Source: Tamarix chinensis (taxonomy: Eukaryota; Streptophyta; Magnoliopsida; Caryophyllales; Tamaricaceae). From it: a stretch of DNA of 64,000 nt. The stretch spans positions 98,472,132 to 98,536,131 of the forward strand of contig CM060174.1 in assembly GCA_030549775.1 (NCBI GenBank). The letters run 5' to 3'. How positions within the stretch are numbered: position 1 is the first letter of the stretch; the number at the start of each line of letters is the position of its first letter. The position numbers and the translations under genes are program-made. A model generated the notes under the pieces. The model was not told the DNA's origin and ran no database searches. It was given only the letters and a program-made list of their open reading frames with translations. Positions 12,690 through 25,434 of this stretch are shown here, piece by piece.

Positions 12690-13815
12690 TTATTATTGTC
12701 TAAGGGTATTGTGGTAATTATATAAGTTAGGGGTATGATTGTAATTTTATGAGAAAAGAAAAAGATGATAAATTTTCAAGTAAAGGGGCATTATGGTAAT
12801 TTTGGAGGAAGAGAGGCAAAATTGTAATTTCATACGTAAGTGGCAATATGGTAATTTTATAAGTAAATAACAGTATAGTAATTTTACAAGTGAATGGCGA
12901 AATGGTAATTACATAAGTAAGGGGTATTATGGTAATTTTGGAAGTAAAAGAGTAATATGGTAATTCGGAAAAGAAGGGCAAAATGGTAATTTTGTAAGGG
13001 AAGATAAAGATGGTAATTTTGGATGTAAAAGGGTAAACTAGTAATTTGTAAAGTAAAAAGGAGGGTTATGGTAATTTTAAAAGTAAAAGGGTATTGTGGT
13101 AATTTTGTAAATAAAAGGGTATTATGGTAATTTGGGAGTAAGGGGTAACCTGGTAATTATGATAAGACGAAAGATAATTTAGTAATTAAATTATGATTAT
13201 AGAAGGGTAATTGGATAAGTGTGAATGTATGGTACTAGAGAAGGGTAATTAGGTAAATTAACTAACTAAAGGGCATTACGGTAATTTTAAATAATGGAGA
13301 AGGGTAATATAGTAATTATAAGAATGGAGAAGGGTAAATTAACAATCGTAACTATGAATAAGGTTAAAAGGGTATTTATAATAATTGGAAAAAGATAAAA
13401 TGGCAATTATAATAATTGAGGTGTAAAATGGTAATAAAGGAGAAGGGCAATTTGGTAATATATCCAACAAAAGGGTGCAATATGGTAATTTAACCAACTA
13501 AAGGGTAAGTTAGTAATTATGTAACCTACTAAAGGGGCAAATTAGTAATCATGATAGCGATAATGGGTAATTTATCCAACTCAAGGGCAAGTTGTTGATT
13601 GTAATAAAAGAAAAGGGCAAATTGGTAACCAAACCAACCAAATGGGAGATATGTTAAGTGTAGCAATTATGAGGGGTGAATGGTGACCTAAAAGTGTAGG
13701 AGGTAAATTGATAACCTAAATTGGATAAGGGGTAATTTGGTAATTATGCAACCTAAAGGGCAATAGGGTAATTTGTTAATAAGGAGTGGATGACTTGGCA
13801 ATTACATAAGTAAAG
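12690..13815 (+). repeat. Degenerate GGTAATTTT minisatellite in LTR A
   Basis: Dozens of imperfect tandem units, roughly 25-32 bases long, built on ATGGTAATTTTGTAAGTAAA and AAAGGGGTAATATGG. Unit length and sequence drift strongly. The same array occurs at the matching place in LTR B (35650-37229, continued at 42236-42345), so it belongs to the LTR family. Confidence 0.8.
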
Positions 13816-14458
13816 GGGTAAATAAGTGATTTGTACCTAACTTGTTGTTATGATTGTGGAACTTTATAATATGATTTAAATAATGTTGATTAGCCAAGTA
13901 AGAGTATTTGATAATTAGCATGGCCTTAATGGTTTCTCTATGATAGCTTGGATAATCATTTGAATAAGAAACGACTAATGATATCTGAACAATAGAAAGT
14001 GAATAAGTATCTGATTATTGTGCTCTTTCGTGATCACCTTTAATTAATACACTAATACTTAAGTGAAAGACCTCGAGATCGGGAATGGTGACTCTTTAGG
14101 GGTCGCTACCCTAAAGACGTGGTTTAGTCCACGATTATTCTGGTATTTGCTGGTGTGCCTTTGTGCCCCAGCCAGGCCCTACATCTTACTCTTTCTAGCT
14201 CTACGGACCTAGTTAGGGGTATGCATACTTATGGATTAGGTGTCCTTGTCGGTAGGGTACTAAGTTAGCTTTATGCACCAGTACGACCAAGGTACCTTTG
14301 CGTCCTTGGGTTCGTGGTTGATGGGTACTGAGTAGCTTGTATGCACCGGTACGACCAATGTACCTTTGTGTCCCGGGTTCTTGATCTCCCATTCGAGGAA
14401 ACAAATGGATTTGTTGTGCTGATTAATGAAAGGAAAGACACTAAATATAAAAGTGGAA

Positions 14459-14602
14459 TATTGATGAGCCGGGCCCAGTTGACTTATGATATTGAGTACC
14501 GATCCACCGGATATAATAGTGGCTCAGGAGCGTTTTGCCCTGGATGACGATTATACGTATTCCGATCCACCGGCTAAAATAGTGGGGGTCCCGAGCTCAA
14601 TA
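14459..14602 (+). repeat. Stem module in LTR A with two CCACCGGnTAtAATAGTGG units
   Basis: Two copies of the 19-base quasi-palindrome (within 14501-14522 and 14564-14585) are separated by CTCAGG-AGCGTTTTGC-CCTGG, itself a potential small hairpin. They are bracketed by partly complementary arms: TATTGA with GAGCC at 14459-14470, and GAGCTCAATA at 14593-14602. The arms pair less well here than in elements C, D and E. Confidence 0.6.
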
Positions 14603-14847
14603 AAACCAGTTATGTATGTGAATAAAATTATAGGAAAATACTAATCACTTATAGTGGAACAATGGCTTAAGGCCTGATTGTTTTGAGTTTGCATTATGAC
14701 ATGGCTTAAGACCATAAGTACCGATTGTTCGTAATGATATATTGATATGCTATGTGAATGTTAATTATGTGAATGTTATATATGTATGTAGCTTGTTTTA
14801 TGTGTTGCATTGCGGGCCTGCTTTTAAGTGGGACTTTAAAGGATTAC

Positions 14848-14865
14848 TTAGTACCGTAGTACTGA
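14848..14865 (+). repeat. Conserved 3' hairpin of LTR A
   Basis: TTAGTAC-CGTA-GTACTGA: seven pairs with one T.G pair that is G.U-compatible in sense RNA. It lies 420 bases before the LTR 3' end. Counterparts with different but still complementary arms occur in elements B, C, D and E. Confidence 0.65.
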
Positions 14866-15285
14866 AGGGTTCTATTCATGGGGCCCCTGCCTATTCAATG
14901 GGCAGTGTCCCTTGCAGGTCTTTTCAGGTGCTACTCAAGTAGGAAACGTGAAAGAGAGTAAGGTCTCATCCGAAACTACTAGGGTTTTTCTCTCTCTCTT
15001 TGAAATTTCTGGTTTTAAATGTGTATGTTGATACTGTAACCACCATTGGTGGATTTTATTCTTGTAAACATTTGATACGCTACTCTGATTTAAGTAGGTT
15101 GAATTTCTTGCACATGTATTTCATTTTCCTTAGCATTAGCACTTAGTACTGGAATGATATGAGTGAACTGGTCTGGTACTAAGTGTGGTGGTGATGCTCC
15201 CAAAATTCACGGTTTATTAATTTGCTTCCGCTAATTCCATTTTAATTAATGAAATTTTTCAGTAGTGAATTTTGGGGGTGTTACA

Positions 15286-16978
15286 TATTGTGAGGAACAA
15301 TAAAGCTACTATCAAGAGGAACTCTATTCTTCTCCACTATTCTCCCGTTATCTCGTCTTCTATACACAGGATATCCATCATCATTAATAGTTGTTGATTC
15401 AACAAAAATTTTAGAAAAATGCTTCATACAATGACCACCAGACATGTAAAGGGAGGTCTTCGCAGCAACACCACAAGGCCCATGTACCATATAATCTTGA
15501 ATTGCTGTATAATAAGCAGGATTGATGTTTTTTATCTCAAATTTTAGCTGAAATAATTTTGTCTTATATCGTTTTTAGTTGGATACTTATCTTTTACTAT
15601 AAGAAATAACAATATATTTGCATGTGGCAACCCACGCTTCTAGAACTCAATAGTGGATATAATTGCCAATGAAATAACATAACGGTTTACAATTTATGAA
15701 AGTATGCGTATATGGAAAATATAATTTATATATAAACTATTCAATCTTACTTGATTTCACCATTCCAGATATCTGGTTGTTGCGAAGATCTTAAATTAGA
15801 TAATCCAACTTCATTTTAAAAACACGACAAACAATATATGGATGATCATTAGCTTTAAGGCCTCTCTTTTCAAGAAAACAAAGAATTTCTAGCCATTTTA
15901 GATTGCAAGTAAATGTAATAAAAAGGTCAGGATAACAAACACGTCTATAAATTGTCATGGCATCTTGATAGTTCTAAATCATATATCTAACACCACTGAT
16001 GAATGGCGACGGTAATATAACTCGTTTTCCTTGAGTTGATGGATTAGTCTCACCCCTTATAATTGCATCTGATAGCCACCTATATAATTCACACTGCAAA
16101 TGTTTTTTTATGTAACTTAATGTAAGTCAATCTTGAAGACTCAACCATAGTATATGCGTCAACAATAAGTTGTTGAAGTAGTCTCATAGAAGACAATATA
16201 CTTGAAAACTCTAAATTCCTTTCATGCAAATGATATGAAAAATAATCCATTAAGCTGACATACTTCCAGCCACCTTGCTTCATTCTCACATTCAACTTTA
16301 ATAGAATGTCTTCTCTATATCCATCTTCACCATAAGGAAATAATATAGTATATTGTAATGCAAGATATGAAGCATGGAGTTGGTTAATGCATTTCAGCAT
16401 TCTTATTTTAGTTTCAACCAAGATATCCCTATCACCTAATGATGCGTCAAAGTCAGCAACAATTAATCCAGCAATTTCTAAAGATGTAGGAATATTATAT
16501 CTTCTTCCATCTCCAGTCCTTCTACCAATCAACTTCAACCTTATATCTGAACAACTATCTTTCTCAATTTTTTCTCTGACCATTCTAAATGATTTAACCA
16601 ACACAGTATTTGCATCAAGCATCATCTTCAGATCATGAACGATAGATGTACGAAGGTTGTTCAATGTTTTAGTTTCCCTCTAACCAGTCAAGTTGCAATA
16701 AATAATTAAAAGCATATACTTGAAAAATTATAAAATGACTCCATATTTATCAAATCTTGTTATATAACTCACCTAATAGAATGAAATATATTTTCAACTT
16801 CATTATCAGTATTATAAATGTAGATTTGTAAAAATTTAGGAACTAAACCTTCAAGTGGAAATAGACTTCCCATAAGATGATAATTTTGACCATGTAGTCT
16901 AAATATTGGAGGAGATCTTTCATTGTTCAAACTACTATCAAGTTTTTTATGCAGGAGGAAACACTCAATAATTGGCAT
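15286..16978 (-). pseudogene. Helitron Rep/helicase, N-terminal part (Helitron-like N domain and Rep)
   Basis: The minus-strand frame begins upstream of PPIFRLHGQNYHLMGSLFP (16769-16978), a hallmark of plant Helitron proteins. It continues in 16089-16664 with RRYNIPTSLEIAGLIVADFD, LQYTILFPYGEDGY and DYFSYHLHER. It then reaches the Rep nuclease region: RGLPHANILLFL at about 15597-15636, where autonomous copies have His-Ala-His. It runs through GPCGVAAKTSLYMSGGHC and YPVYRRRDNGR (15281-15490) to the LTR A border. Stops break the frame, for example TAG in TIEF-stop-KRG just before the HUH region. The HUH nuclease would nick and join DNA at the Helitron ends; this copy has lost a catalytic His. 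The gene resumes at 10715 beyond LTR A. Confidence 0.85.
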
Positions 16979-17224
16979 TCATCATTATAGAACTAATTAT
17001 TCTACATTTACAAAGGATCTCCCACAAAACTGAAGACCAACGGATAGTTACATTGCTAGTAATAGATGAAACATACCATACAAGATGCTAAGCATGTATG
17101 TGCATGTGCACAACATGCATGAAGTGCATGGTTACGTGCATGGGGAGAATATGTGCAGCTTGGACATGAATAATTATTGATTGAGATAATTAATTAATTA
17201 AGTAGTAGGGTTTGATATTAGCTA
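16979..17224. other. Helitron internal spacer with RY-rich stretch
   Basis: At 17090-17160 there is a run of alternating purine-pyrimidine words (GCATG, TGCATG, CATGCA). No gene is visible. Confidence 0.4.
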
Positions 17225-17293
17225 GAGCATAAAGTTAGCATATAGTAGCATAAAGTTAGCATATAGTAGCATAAAGTTAGCATAAAGTAGCAT
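17225..17293 (+). repeat. Short tandem repeat, unit about 21 bases
   Basis: TAGCATAAAGTTAGCATA units repeat about three times with small changes. It lies between the Helitron Rep/helicase start and the spacer, with no associated gene. Confidence 0.7.
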
Positions 17294-19100
17294 AATATCT
17301 TTTAACTTGGAATCTTTTAAATTATGATTTTTAGCTAAGTGGTAGATTGGCTATATAGAGCCATTGAAGTCATGATTAGATGTAGCTAATGATCAAGTAT
17401 TGAAGTTGAATGCAATTTGAATTTTATGTGAGTTCAAGTTAAGTTAATCGAATATGTGTGAATATTTAATGTTGAAACCCTTAATCTCTTTGTCTGTGTG
17501 AATTAGAGATTAAATTATATTCTTTCTACTCTGCATAACCTACATTTTCTAGCCATCACCATCATCCAAACATCACCCAAAATCAAAGCCTAATTGAAAC
17601 CCTAAACATATTCTATCATTCGAAACCCTAACCCTAAAATTCGAATCAAAACCTAACTCTAACCCCAATTTCGAAGCTAGAACCCTAACCCTAACTCTAA
17701 GCCACGAAAGCATCTTGCATTAAACCCTAACCTTTAAATCATTATCATCACCAACACATCATTATCGAATCAATATCATAATTATCTCATCACATTCAAG
17801 CCATCATCATCATTCATACATCACCACCGAATCATCATCATCATATTTGATTCATAACCATCATTATTCCATCCTATTCGAACACCTTCAATCTTCATTC
17901 ACCATCACTAAACCTTCATATTAATAACCAAACCCAATTCAAGCCAACCCAATTCAAGCCTTAATCTCACATAATTGAGAATTCCATCCTCCCACACACA
18001 ATAGTTTTCCTCCCATTGAAGTGAAACAAAACATGTTATTGTATGAACGAATATTATGGAAAAAGTGTTTGCTTCTGTCATTACGTAAATATAATAGGTC
18101 ATGCAATACTTTAGGAGGATTTTCTTATTGCTGGTAGTTGAATTTTTCCTTGCATGCAACATAATGAATATTTTGGATTTCGAGATGATCAAATTTTACA
18201 CATTCTTTCCTTATACCAGAATAACGAATTACAAAATTCACATGTATATAGTACATCTCCAATATCAAAATAATCTACACATATCATAAAATTACTATTA
18301 GACATTTGAAACAAATATTATTATAGATTTCTATGAACGAATAAATTTTTCGATAAATACTGAAGAGTATTTGATTGTTGTGTTCTATGTAATCATCTAT
18401 AAAGACATAAAATATCATACATAGAAAAAAAATAATGTCATTATCCTATTATATTTACTATATTACCGGTAAATTTCATGTACATTAATCGATGTACACC
18501 TGATAATAGTGTTCCTCTATTGTCTTCTTTTTTATTATCCGTTTACACATAAATTATGATAGATACATAATTAACATATGAAACCTAAGGAAAATAGTTA
18601 TAATAAAAAGTAATGATATTTACTATGTACAAACCTTGAGAAATTTTAATGCTATCCTTCATCAAATTCTAATCGTTTCCCTATGATATGGGTGCCAAGT
18701 TTCTTCTTATAACTGATAGAAATATTGTCTAATTTTGATGATTTTAATAAATTTTCAATACCACTTTGGTTTGATCCATTGGATGTTCATAATATATTCG
18801 TGTCAGTATTTGAACTCCCAATACTTGAGAACAATTTCATTCAATCATCTAAACACTTTAGTTTATAAATAGAGCTCAGAGGAGTCTAACCTATGAAAAC
18901 AGAAGAAATAAATAGTGAATATAATTCAATACTTGAAACATTATTTTAACATAGACTTATAAAAACGTGACAAACTTATTACCATTTGTAATGTCAGTAA
19001 GAGGAGATAACACTTCCTCGGACTAAGAAGGGTCGAACACACGTTTAGTATATGTATCTTGATGTAGAATTAATTTTTTACCAATCATATTTAAATTACC
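17294..19100. other. Helitron internal spacer with telomere-like and ATC-rich runs
   Basis: CCCTAACCCTAA-like words cluster at 17580-17740, and (ATC/CAT)n-like runs lie at 17740-17900. Such telomere-like words are common near plant transcription starts. The short open frames here lack conserved features. No gene is supported. Confidence 0.4.
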
Positions 19101-20350
19101 TACATAAAAATAACAGAATATTAATTTTTAGTCTTGTGAAAAAATTTCAAATAAAAATGTGAGTGGAGAAGTGAAGAAAGTTTTAATACAAAACAAAATA
19201 TTATAAAAGTCAATAGAATGTTATACTTAATAACATGTAATAACTTAATTTGATACATTAACAACAATTAAAAATTAATAATATTTTGAGGGTTGTGGAT
19301 AGTATTAATTAAAAAGTTACCTAGAAATTTTAATTTAATTAGAAGGAAAAAAATATATTTCATAATTAATGTCTACAATTATAAAAGTTAAATGTCTATT
19401 AATAATAAATGTATGTTAAAACAATTACATATCTCAGCAAAATTATTACATTAAATATATGTTCCTAATATTTTGTAACTCTTTAATAAAAATGGTACTA
19501 ATTTTTCTTGCATATAATATAAAAAAAATCATATTTATATTACCTACACAAAAGAAAAAAATAATTAATAATTTATAGGATTGTGAAAAAATTAAAATTT
19601 TTGTACACTCAATTTCATAGCAATCATACACTTCCAAATGTTATAGTTATTAAAATTTAATAAATAAATTATATAATTTAATAAATTAATTAATATGATA
19701 AGGGTTGTGGATATTATTAATTTCAATGTTAACTAATAAGTAGAAAAGAGTAGGATTGAAGACATGATTAATGTCAACAAATTATATATGTTAATAGTTT
19801 GTTAATAATAAATTTAAGTTAGCAATTTTATATATCTCACTAAACTTATTACATAAAATATATGTTCCTAATATTTTCTAACTATTTAAAAAAATTGTAA
19901 AAATTTTGGTTGCACATAAATAATTTTTCTTTCAATCATAAGTAGGAATTGTATATTTTTAAATCATTGGATGACATTCTTAATTGCAAATCAAAAAACA
20001 ATTTTATTTCATAAAAATATATTCTGTATAAAATAAAAATAAAAAAATATTTAAATTACCTACATAAAAAAGGTTCGTATTAAAAAAATCATGTTGAATC
20101 AATTTATTCAAAATTGTACCAATTTTACTTCCATGAATAATTATTTTTTAAAATTATTAGTAGCAAGTATATATTTATTTAAATCATTAGTTGACATTCT
20201 TACATTCAAATAAAAAAATAACTTTTATTTAATTTTATTTAATACAAATAAAATATGTATAAAAATAATTTTAAAAATCATATTAAAATTACATAGACAC
20301 AAAAAGGTTCATATTCAAACATTTAATTCAAAATTTTACTAATTTTTCTA

Positions 20351-20393
<43 letters not shown>

Positions 20394-21500
20394 GTTATAA
20401 ATAGGAAGTGTAGATTCCTTTAAATCATTGCATGTCATTCTTAATTTCAAATAAAAATGTATATTTCTTTTAATGATAACGTTGTTTATATTATAAATAT
20501 AATAATAAAATCATATTTATATTACATAAGCCAATAAAAGGTTTAATAATTTTTAGTATTGTAAAAAAAATTAAAATGTTTCTACACTCAATTTCACAGC
20601 AATCATACATTTCCAAATAATTGAATAACAAATAAAAATTTGGGTGGAAAAATGGAGAAAGTTTTAATACAAAAAAAAATTTATAACATAAAAAGTTCTT
20701 ATAATTATTAAAATTTAATCCACAAATTGGATTGAATACATTAATAAAATTAAATGGTATTGATAGGATTAATTTAAAAGTTACCTAATATAATTAATTT
20801 AATTAGAAAAAATATTTGAATTAAAGGCATAACTAATTTTCTCCTAAAGTTAACTACAATATTTGATTTAAGTAGAAATAAAAGGTTAAGAAAATAATTA
20901 GTGTCAATAAACATATTACAAAAAATATATATTCCTAAAATTTTCTAACTCTTAAACAAAAATTGTATCAATTTTAGTTGCATATAAATAATTATTATTT
21001 GAATTATATGTAGGAAGTATATATTTGTTTAAATCATTAGATGACATTTTTAATTTCAAATGAAAAAAATGTATATTTTAACAAAAAATTATATTTAAAT
21101 TACTTACACAAATTCATATTCAAACAATTTATTAAAAATTGTACCAATTTTCCTTGCATATATAATTTTTTTTATTTTAAATTATAAGTTGGAAGTATAG
21201 ATTTCTTTAAATCATTAGATTAAATTATTAATTCTTAATTTCAAATAAAAATATATATTTTATTTAACAATAATATAATTCATATAAATATAAAAAATGA
21301 TATCTTATATTGCCCACGCAAAAAAAGATTAATCAGTTTTAGTATTGTGAAAAATCAAAATTTTTATACACTCAATTTCATAGCAATTATAAATTTCCAA
21401 ATAATTGAATTACAAATAAAATTTTGAGTGGAAAAATGAAGAAAGTTTTAATATAAAACAAAATATTATAACATCTAAATAATTATTATAATTATTAAGG
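19101..21500. repeat. Degenerate block repeats in the Helitron interior
   Basis: Two sentences recur. One is GTGGAnAAnTGnAGAAAG followed by TTTTAATACAAAA, near 19150, 20645 and 21430. The other is CACTCAATTTCATAGCAAT, near 19600, 20585 and 21375. The last two copies of each lie about 785-795 bases apart. This suggests old tandem or segmental duplication of a non-coding block. A TA microsatellite at 20353-20390 lies inside. No open frame of interest is seen. Confidence 0.6.
20353..20390. repeat. TA microsatellite
   Basis: An uninterrupted run of alternating T and A, about 19 repeats. Confidence 0.95.
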
Positions 21501-21702
21501 CTGTATATATAAATTGGATAAATTAATAAAATTAAGCAATATGTTAAGGGTTGTGGATAGTATTAATTTAAAAGTTAACTAACATAAGAAATTGAATAAG
21601 TTTAAATTTATTAATTTAAATTTAATGTCAACAAATTATATATGTTATAATTATCGTATTAAGCTACATCTCTCACTTCCATCTTCCATCTTTCATCTTC
21701 GA

Positions 21703-21740
21703 CCATTATAAATATCTCTCTCAAATTTTCACTCACCGCC
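21703..21740 (+). promoter_or_regulatory. Candidate plus-strand core promoter
   Basis: TTATAAATATCTCTCTC is a good plant TATA box followed by a CT-rich stretch, with CT-rich leader-like sequence to about 21980. It is opposite in orientation to the Helitron genes. No long open frame follows directly; the nearest exon-like frame is at 25435. It may be a relic of a captured host gene. Confidence 0.3.
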
Positions 21741-22499
21741 TCGATTTATTTTTATAAAGTAACTAATACTGTGCATTTTGATAATCAATCGGTTCATTCT
21801 CTATTGAATCATAACCGTCTGTTGCAAATTTACAATCAATCTTGGTCGTTTCCCTGTGACCCACCATTCTTCAAATAATAAATGAGGTAGGGTTTCTAGG
21901 GTATTCTACAACCATACCTACGCCACTCTTTCCTCTCTCCTCTATAATCTTTCCTCTCTCCTTTGTACTCTATCATTTCTGGCATATTGAATTTGCTCGA
22001 TAATCTTTCTGTTGCACAAAGAAAGTTATTTTTAAAACTTTAGCTACCGTTAGGATTTTGTACTTTCATTTCCCTTCCTTCTAAAAAAATTTCCAAATGA
22101 ACTCATTTTTGAAAGTTCAAATACGTAATTTTTGTGTTTGATAAAAAAAACGTATCAAAAGTCTGATACTTTTTATCTTTCTATTAGTTTTACTATATAC
22201 ACATAACAATGTTTCATCAGTGTAAGCCATTTTTTGGTTGTTTTGTTTGTTTGTTAATGTTATGAAATTTTGCGTACAAGTTTCAAAATTTTCTTTTTTT
22301 CTTATAAGAACTACTTCTTAAATTATTCTTATAGGTTTTTACTCCTGTCGAGGTTTTATTTCGTGATTTACTGGTTACAAAATACTCATATGATTGTCTT
22401 GTGGTGTTGTATCTTTTGATTTTGAAAATGAAAACACACTGTAGAGAAAAGTATGTATCTTAGGTAGTTTGTTCTCTTTCACCATGTTTTTGAAATTTA

Positions 22500-23145
22500 T
22501 TTGTATGTTGCAAAGTAGATTAGTCGAAAATTCATATCATATTTTATGCTCGCTACCCTCTATCTCATATATGTGTATATCTTTCAGATCTATTGATTTG
22601 GAAAGCGAATAGATAGATCTAATGTAAATTTGGGTAATGTTGACCTAATTTCTACCATTGTTCAGATCTGAAAAGATATCCTGTCGATAATAATTTTTTC
22701 TTATTTTTTATTTTTTTAGTAGGATTTATTATTATTATTATTTTCAGATATAGGTATTCGTTACCCTCTATTATTGCTTTTGAAAAAAGTTTTGAGTTGT
22801 ATTTCTGGGAAAAGTTTTTACGTTTGAAAATACAGGCAAGTCTGGGTATCTGTTTTAGATTTGAGAAAATCTTTCAGATTTATTGCTTTAGAAAGCGAAT
22901 AGACAGATCTAACATAAATTTAGGTAACGTTGACCAAATTTCTACTCTTTTTCAGATATGAAAAGTTTTTCGATAGATAATGAATTTTGATTATCATATG
23001 GTTTTTGCTTTCTGTATGATGTGTTATTTTATTCAAATCTGGGTATTTGGTACCCTCTATTATTGCTTTAAGAAAAAGTTTTGAGTTGTATTTGTGGGAA
23101 AAAAATTTACATTTAAGAAAATGGGCAAATCTAGGTATTTTTACC
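22500..23145 (+). repeat. Tandem duplication with a period of about 289 bases
   Basis: GGAAAGCGAATAGATAGATC followed by AATTTGGGTAA-GTTGACC occurs at about 22597-22650 and, with small changes, about 22889-22940. ACCCTCTATTATTGCTTT occurs at about 22763 and about 23052. Weaker echoes of the AGATCT...AATTTGGTAA phrase occur near 23380 and 23757. The texture is T-rich and intron-like. Confidence 0.65.
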
Positions 23146-25434
23146 CACATTTATCATCTTTTTTAAGATCATTAGATTTGTTGCTTTCATTAAAAGTTTT
23201 CAGTTGTATTTATCGAAAAAAAGTTTATATAAAAAAGAATTAGACAGATTAGTTTACATGTTAAAAAAATAGATAAATATGGGCATTCAACACATTTTTA
23301 AGGCTTTTTTTTAAAGAACTATTATTTACGAACCCATCTAGTTCTCTGCTTGAAATTTTTTGTTTGGTGGAAAAAAAACACATAAATCTAGGAGAAATTT
23401 GGTAATGTATCAACAATATGATATATTTGTCTCATCTTTTTGATTTGTTGCTTTCAATTAACTGTGAAAGCAAACAAATACATAAAAGTTATATATCTCA
23501 AAGTTTTTGCATATTTTATGTATTTTCATGTCTGATATTATGGAATAGATTTGTTTTACATGTCAAAATTTGTTGTTGTGATACTCTTATATATATCTGA
23601 ATCTCTCTTAGAATATCTGTTCCTTTCAAATCTTATTGAAAGTCAACTAAAAAAAAGTGAGATATATGGGTCTTTGAAATCTTTTTCTATTTCTTTCATA
23701 TCATGTTAAATCTCATGTGTTTCTCTACTTAAGATCTTTTTTTTTTGGGAAGCTAACACACAGATCTTGAAGGAAATTGGGTAACATAGGTACCATATCA
23801 TCTGTTGGTCTGTGGTATTCGATAGGTTTTTTCTGTACACAAAAAGATTATCTACTTTTTATTGTTTTATCTGTTAATTTCAGTATATCGCTGAGTAAAA
23901 AGTGAGATAATAAAAAGTCAACACTAATATGTTATTTTGTTCTATCTGATTTCATAATCATTTTAAGATTTATATTATGTAATTATGTATTGTGTAATAT
24001 ACTTTATAGGTCAATTCTTTCATATATGTAATATTTTGCACAATATATGTATGTGTGACTTGGCCATGAAACCATGTTTTCATATTAAAAAATATATATA
24101 TATATATATTATGCTTCTATGTATTTTTACATGTGTTGCTATCAATGCCTATTCAAAAGTTAGCAATCATTGAATAGATTTTTAGTTATTCGATTTATTA
24201 TAGTGTAGTGTCATATAATATAATTTTTAGTTTTATCATAAATATATTTTCATTATTGGTTTAGCATAATTAAGAATTACTTCAACTTAATTTATCGTTT
24301 AACACATATGATTTAGCTATATATGTTGATATTATTATTTCATGTTTATTCAGGTAAGTTGATACATAGCTTATTATTTGCATTTCAACATTATTCTAGT
24401 AGGTGGTTTTCTTACTTGACACTACTTAATGAATAATGACTTTTTTGGTTTATAAAATTGATATAATTGATTTAGTAGTTAATTGTATTTTTTTTATATA
24501 GGTACATCAATTTATTCGTAACTTGATAACAGTAAAGCTATAGTGGAATTCTTTCTAACATACAGATTGTTTGATCTTACTTGTTATTTTGTGTATTACA
24601 TGTTTAAATGTAATATGTTATATTAGTCATGTCTTTATCATAGCTAATGCTACCCTTGGTTGCACATGATGATAATTTACTATAATACTGCTATCATAAA
24701 GGTAGATCAATTGGATATAAATATCATCATTTGTGAAAACTTTTTAATAAAGTTAGTTAAGTACCAGTTGATTTGTCGTGTCTTGATCTTTTTCCTCTAA
24801 TTGTCATTGATGTTATTAACATCTTTATATTATGCTCCTATATACGAACTTTTCTCCATCTGCAAGATGCGAACTCATGTTAGATAAGTGAAATAAATAG
24901 TAATATGAGAAGAATATAATTTAATTGTAAATATAAAATCTAAAATAAATGATAAAGTGACACTTACTATAGATATTGTATGTCAGATGAATGTGTTAGA
25001 GATTCTATTGTGCTACATAATTTTGTTGCTCTTGTAGCTAGTGTCAAATGTAAGTTGTTGCCTCTTTATAACCATTGAAAAATTTTGAATTGAACTTCAG
25101 GAGTGAAATTTTGGCAAACCTTCACATTTGAAAATGTTTATATTTGTAGATAGTAATTATGCCAAGCCATATACAAATTATATTAATTTTTCTGATTAAA
25201 TATTTCTAGGTTAATATATTATTATTCTTGGCTATTAAATTAAATGATCTCCATATTCCATCAATAATGGCCATAATGAATGGGCAATGATGAAAAACAT
25301 GGTATACAATTTAGCAAGAGTCATCATACACATGTATTTTTTTTTATGTAGTGTTAAATTTTTATTTCATTTAATGTTTCTAAAAAGCATAGTATAAACT
25401 ATAATTTGTTGTTTTCAATTGTTTTGAGCCCCAG
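23146..25434. other. T-rich Helitron interior without recognisable genes
   Basis: An AT-rich, intron-like region. Isolated frames such as 23418-23600 and 23985-24173 have no conserved features. A short TA run lies near 24090-24108. I see no RNA gene. Confidence 0.4.

Larger units (their letters stand above)
10716..15285 (+). mobile_element. Solo LTR A (4570 bp), inserted in the Helitron Rep/helicase gene
   Basis: It begins TGTAATCCCCCAAAATTTT and ends AATTTTGGGGGTGTTACA, so it has TG...CA ends inside a longer terminal inverted repeat. Flanking five-base sites are gattg (10711-10715) and tattg (15286-15290), a duplication with one mismatch. It contains no gag-pol and no internal direct repeat, so I read it as one recombined LTR of a long-LTR retrotransposon, probably Ty3/gypsy. 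From 5' to 3' it holds an AT-rich part, a C-rich GC island (11040-12200), a GGTAATTTT minisatellite (12690-13815), a stem module (14459-14602), a conserved hairpin (14848-14865) and a conserved 3' block (15184-15232). It is the same family as B. A DNA transposon reading is possible but less likely. Confidence 0.75.
10711..15290. repeat. Target-site duplication flanking LTR A (gattg / tattg)
   Basis: The two sites are 10711-10715 and 15286-15290, matching at four of five bases. Removing A and one copy joins the Rep frame exactly (PHN to HYLLLKYD), independent proof that these are the insertion borders. Confidence 0.75.

Noticed and set aside
10716..15285. Mutator- or CACTA-type DNA transposon because of the terminal inverted repeat
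   Set aside because: TG...CA ends with five-base duplications across five elements fit LTRs better; Mutator duplications are eight to ten bases and CACTA three. Not fully excluded.
17580..17740. CCCTAAA-like words as an interstitial telomere
   Set aside because: Words are irregular and interspersed with other sequence; better explained as telo-box-like plant leader sequence than a telomeric array.
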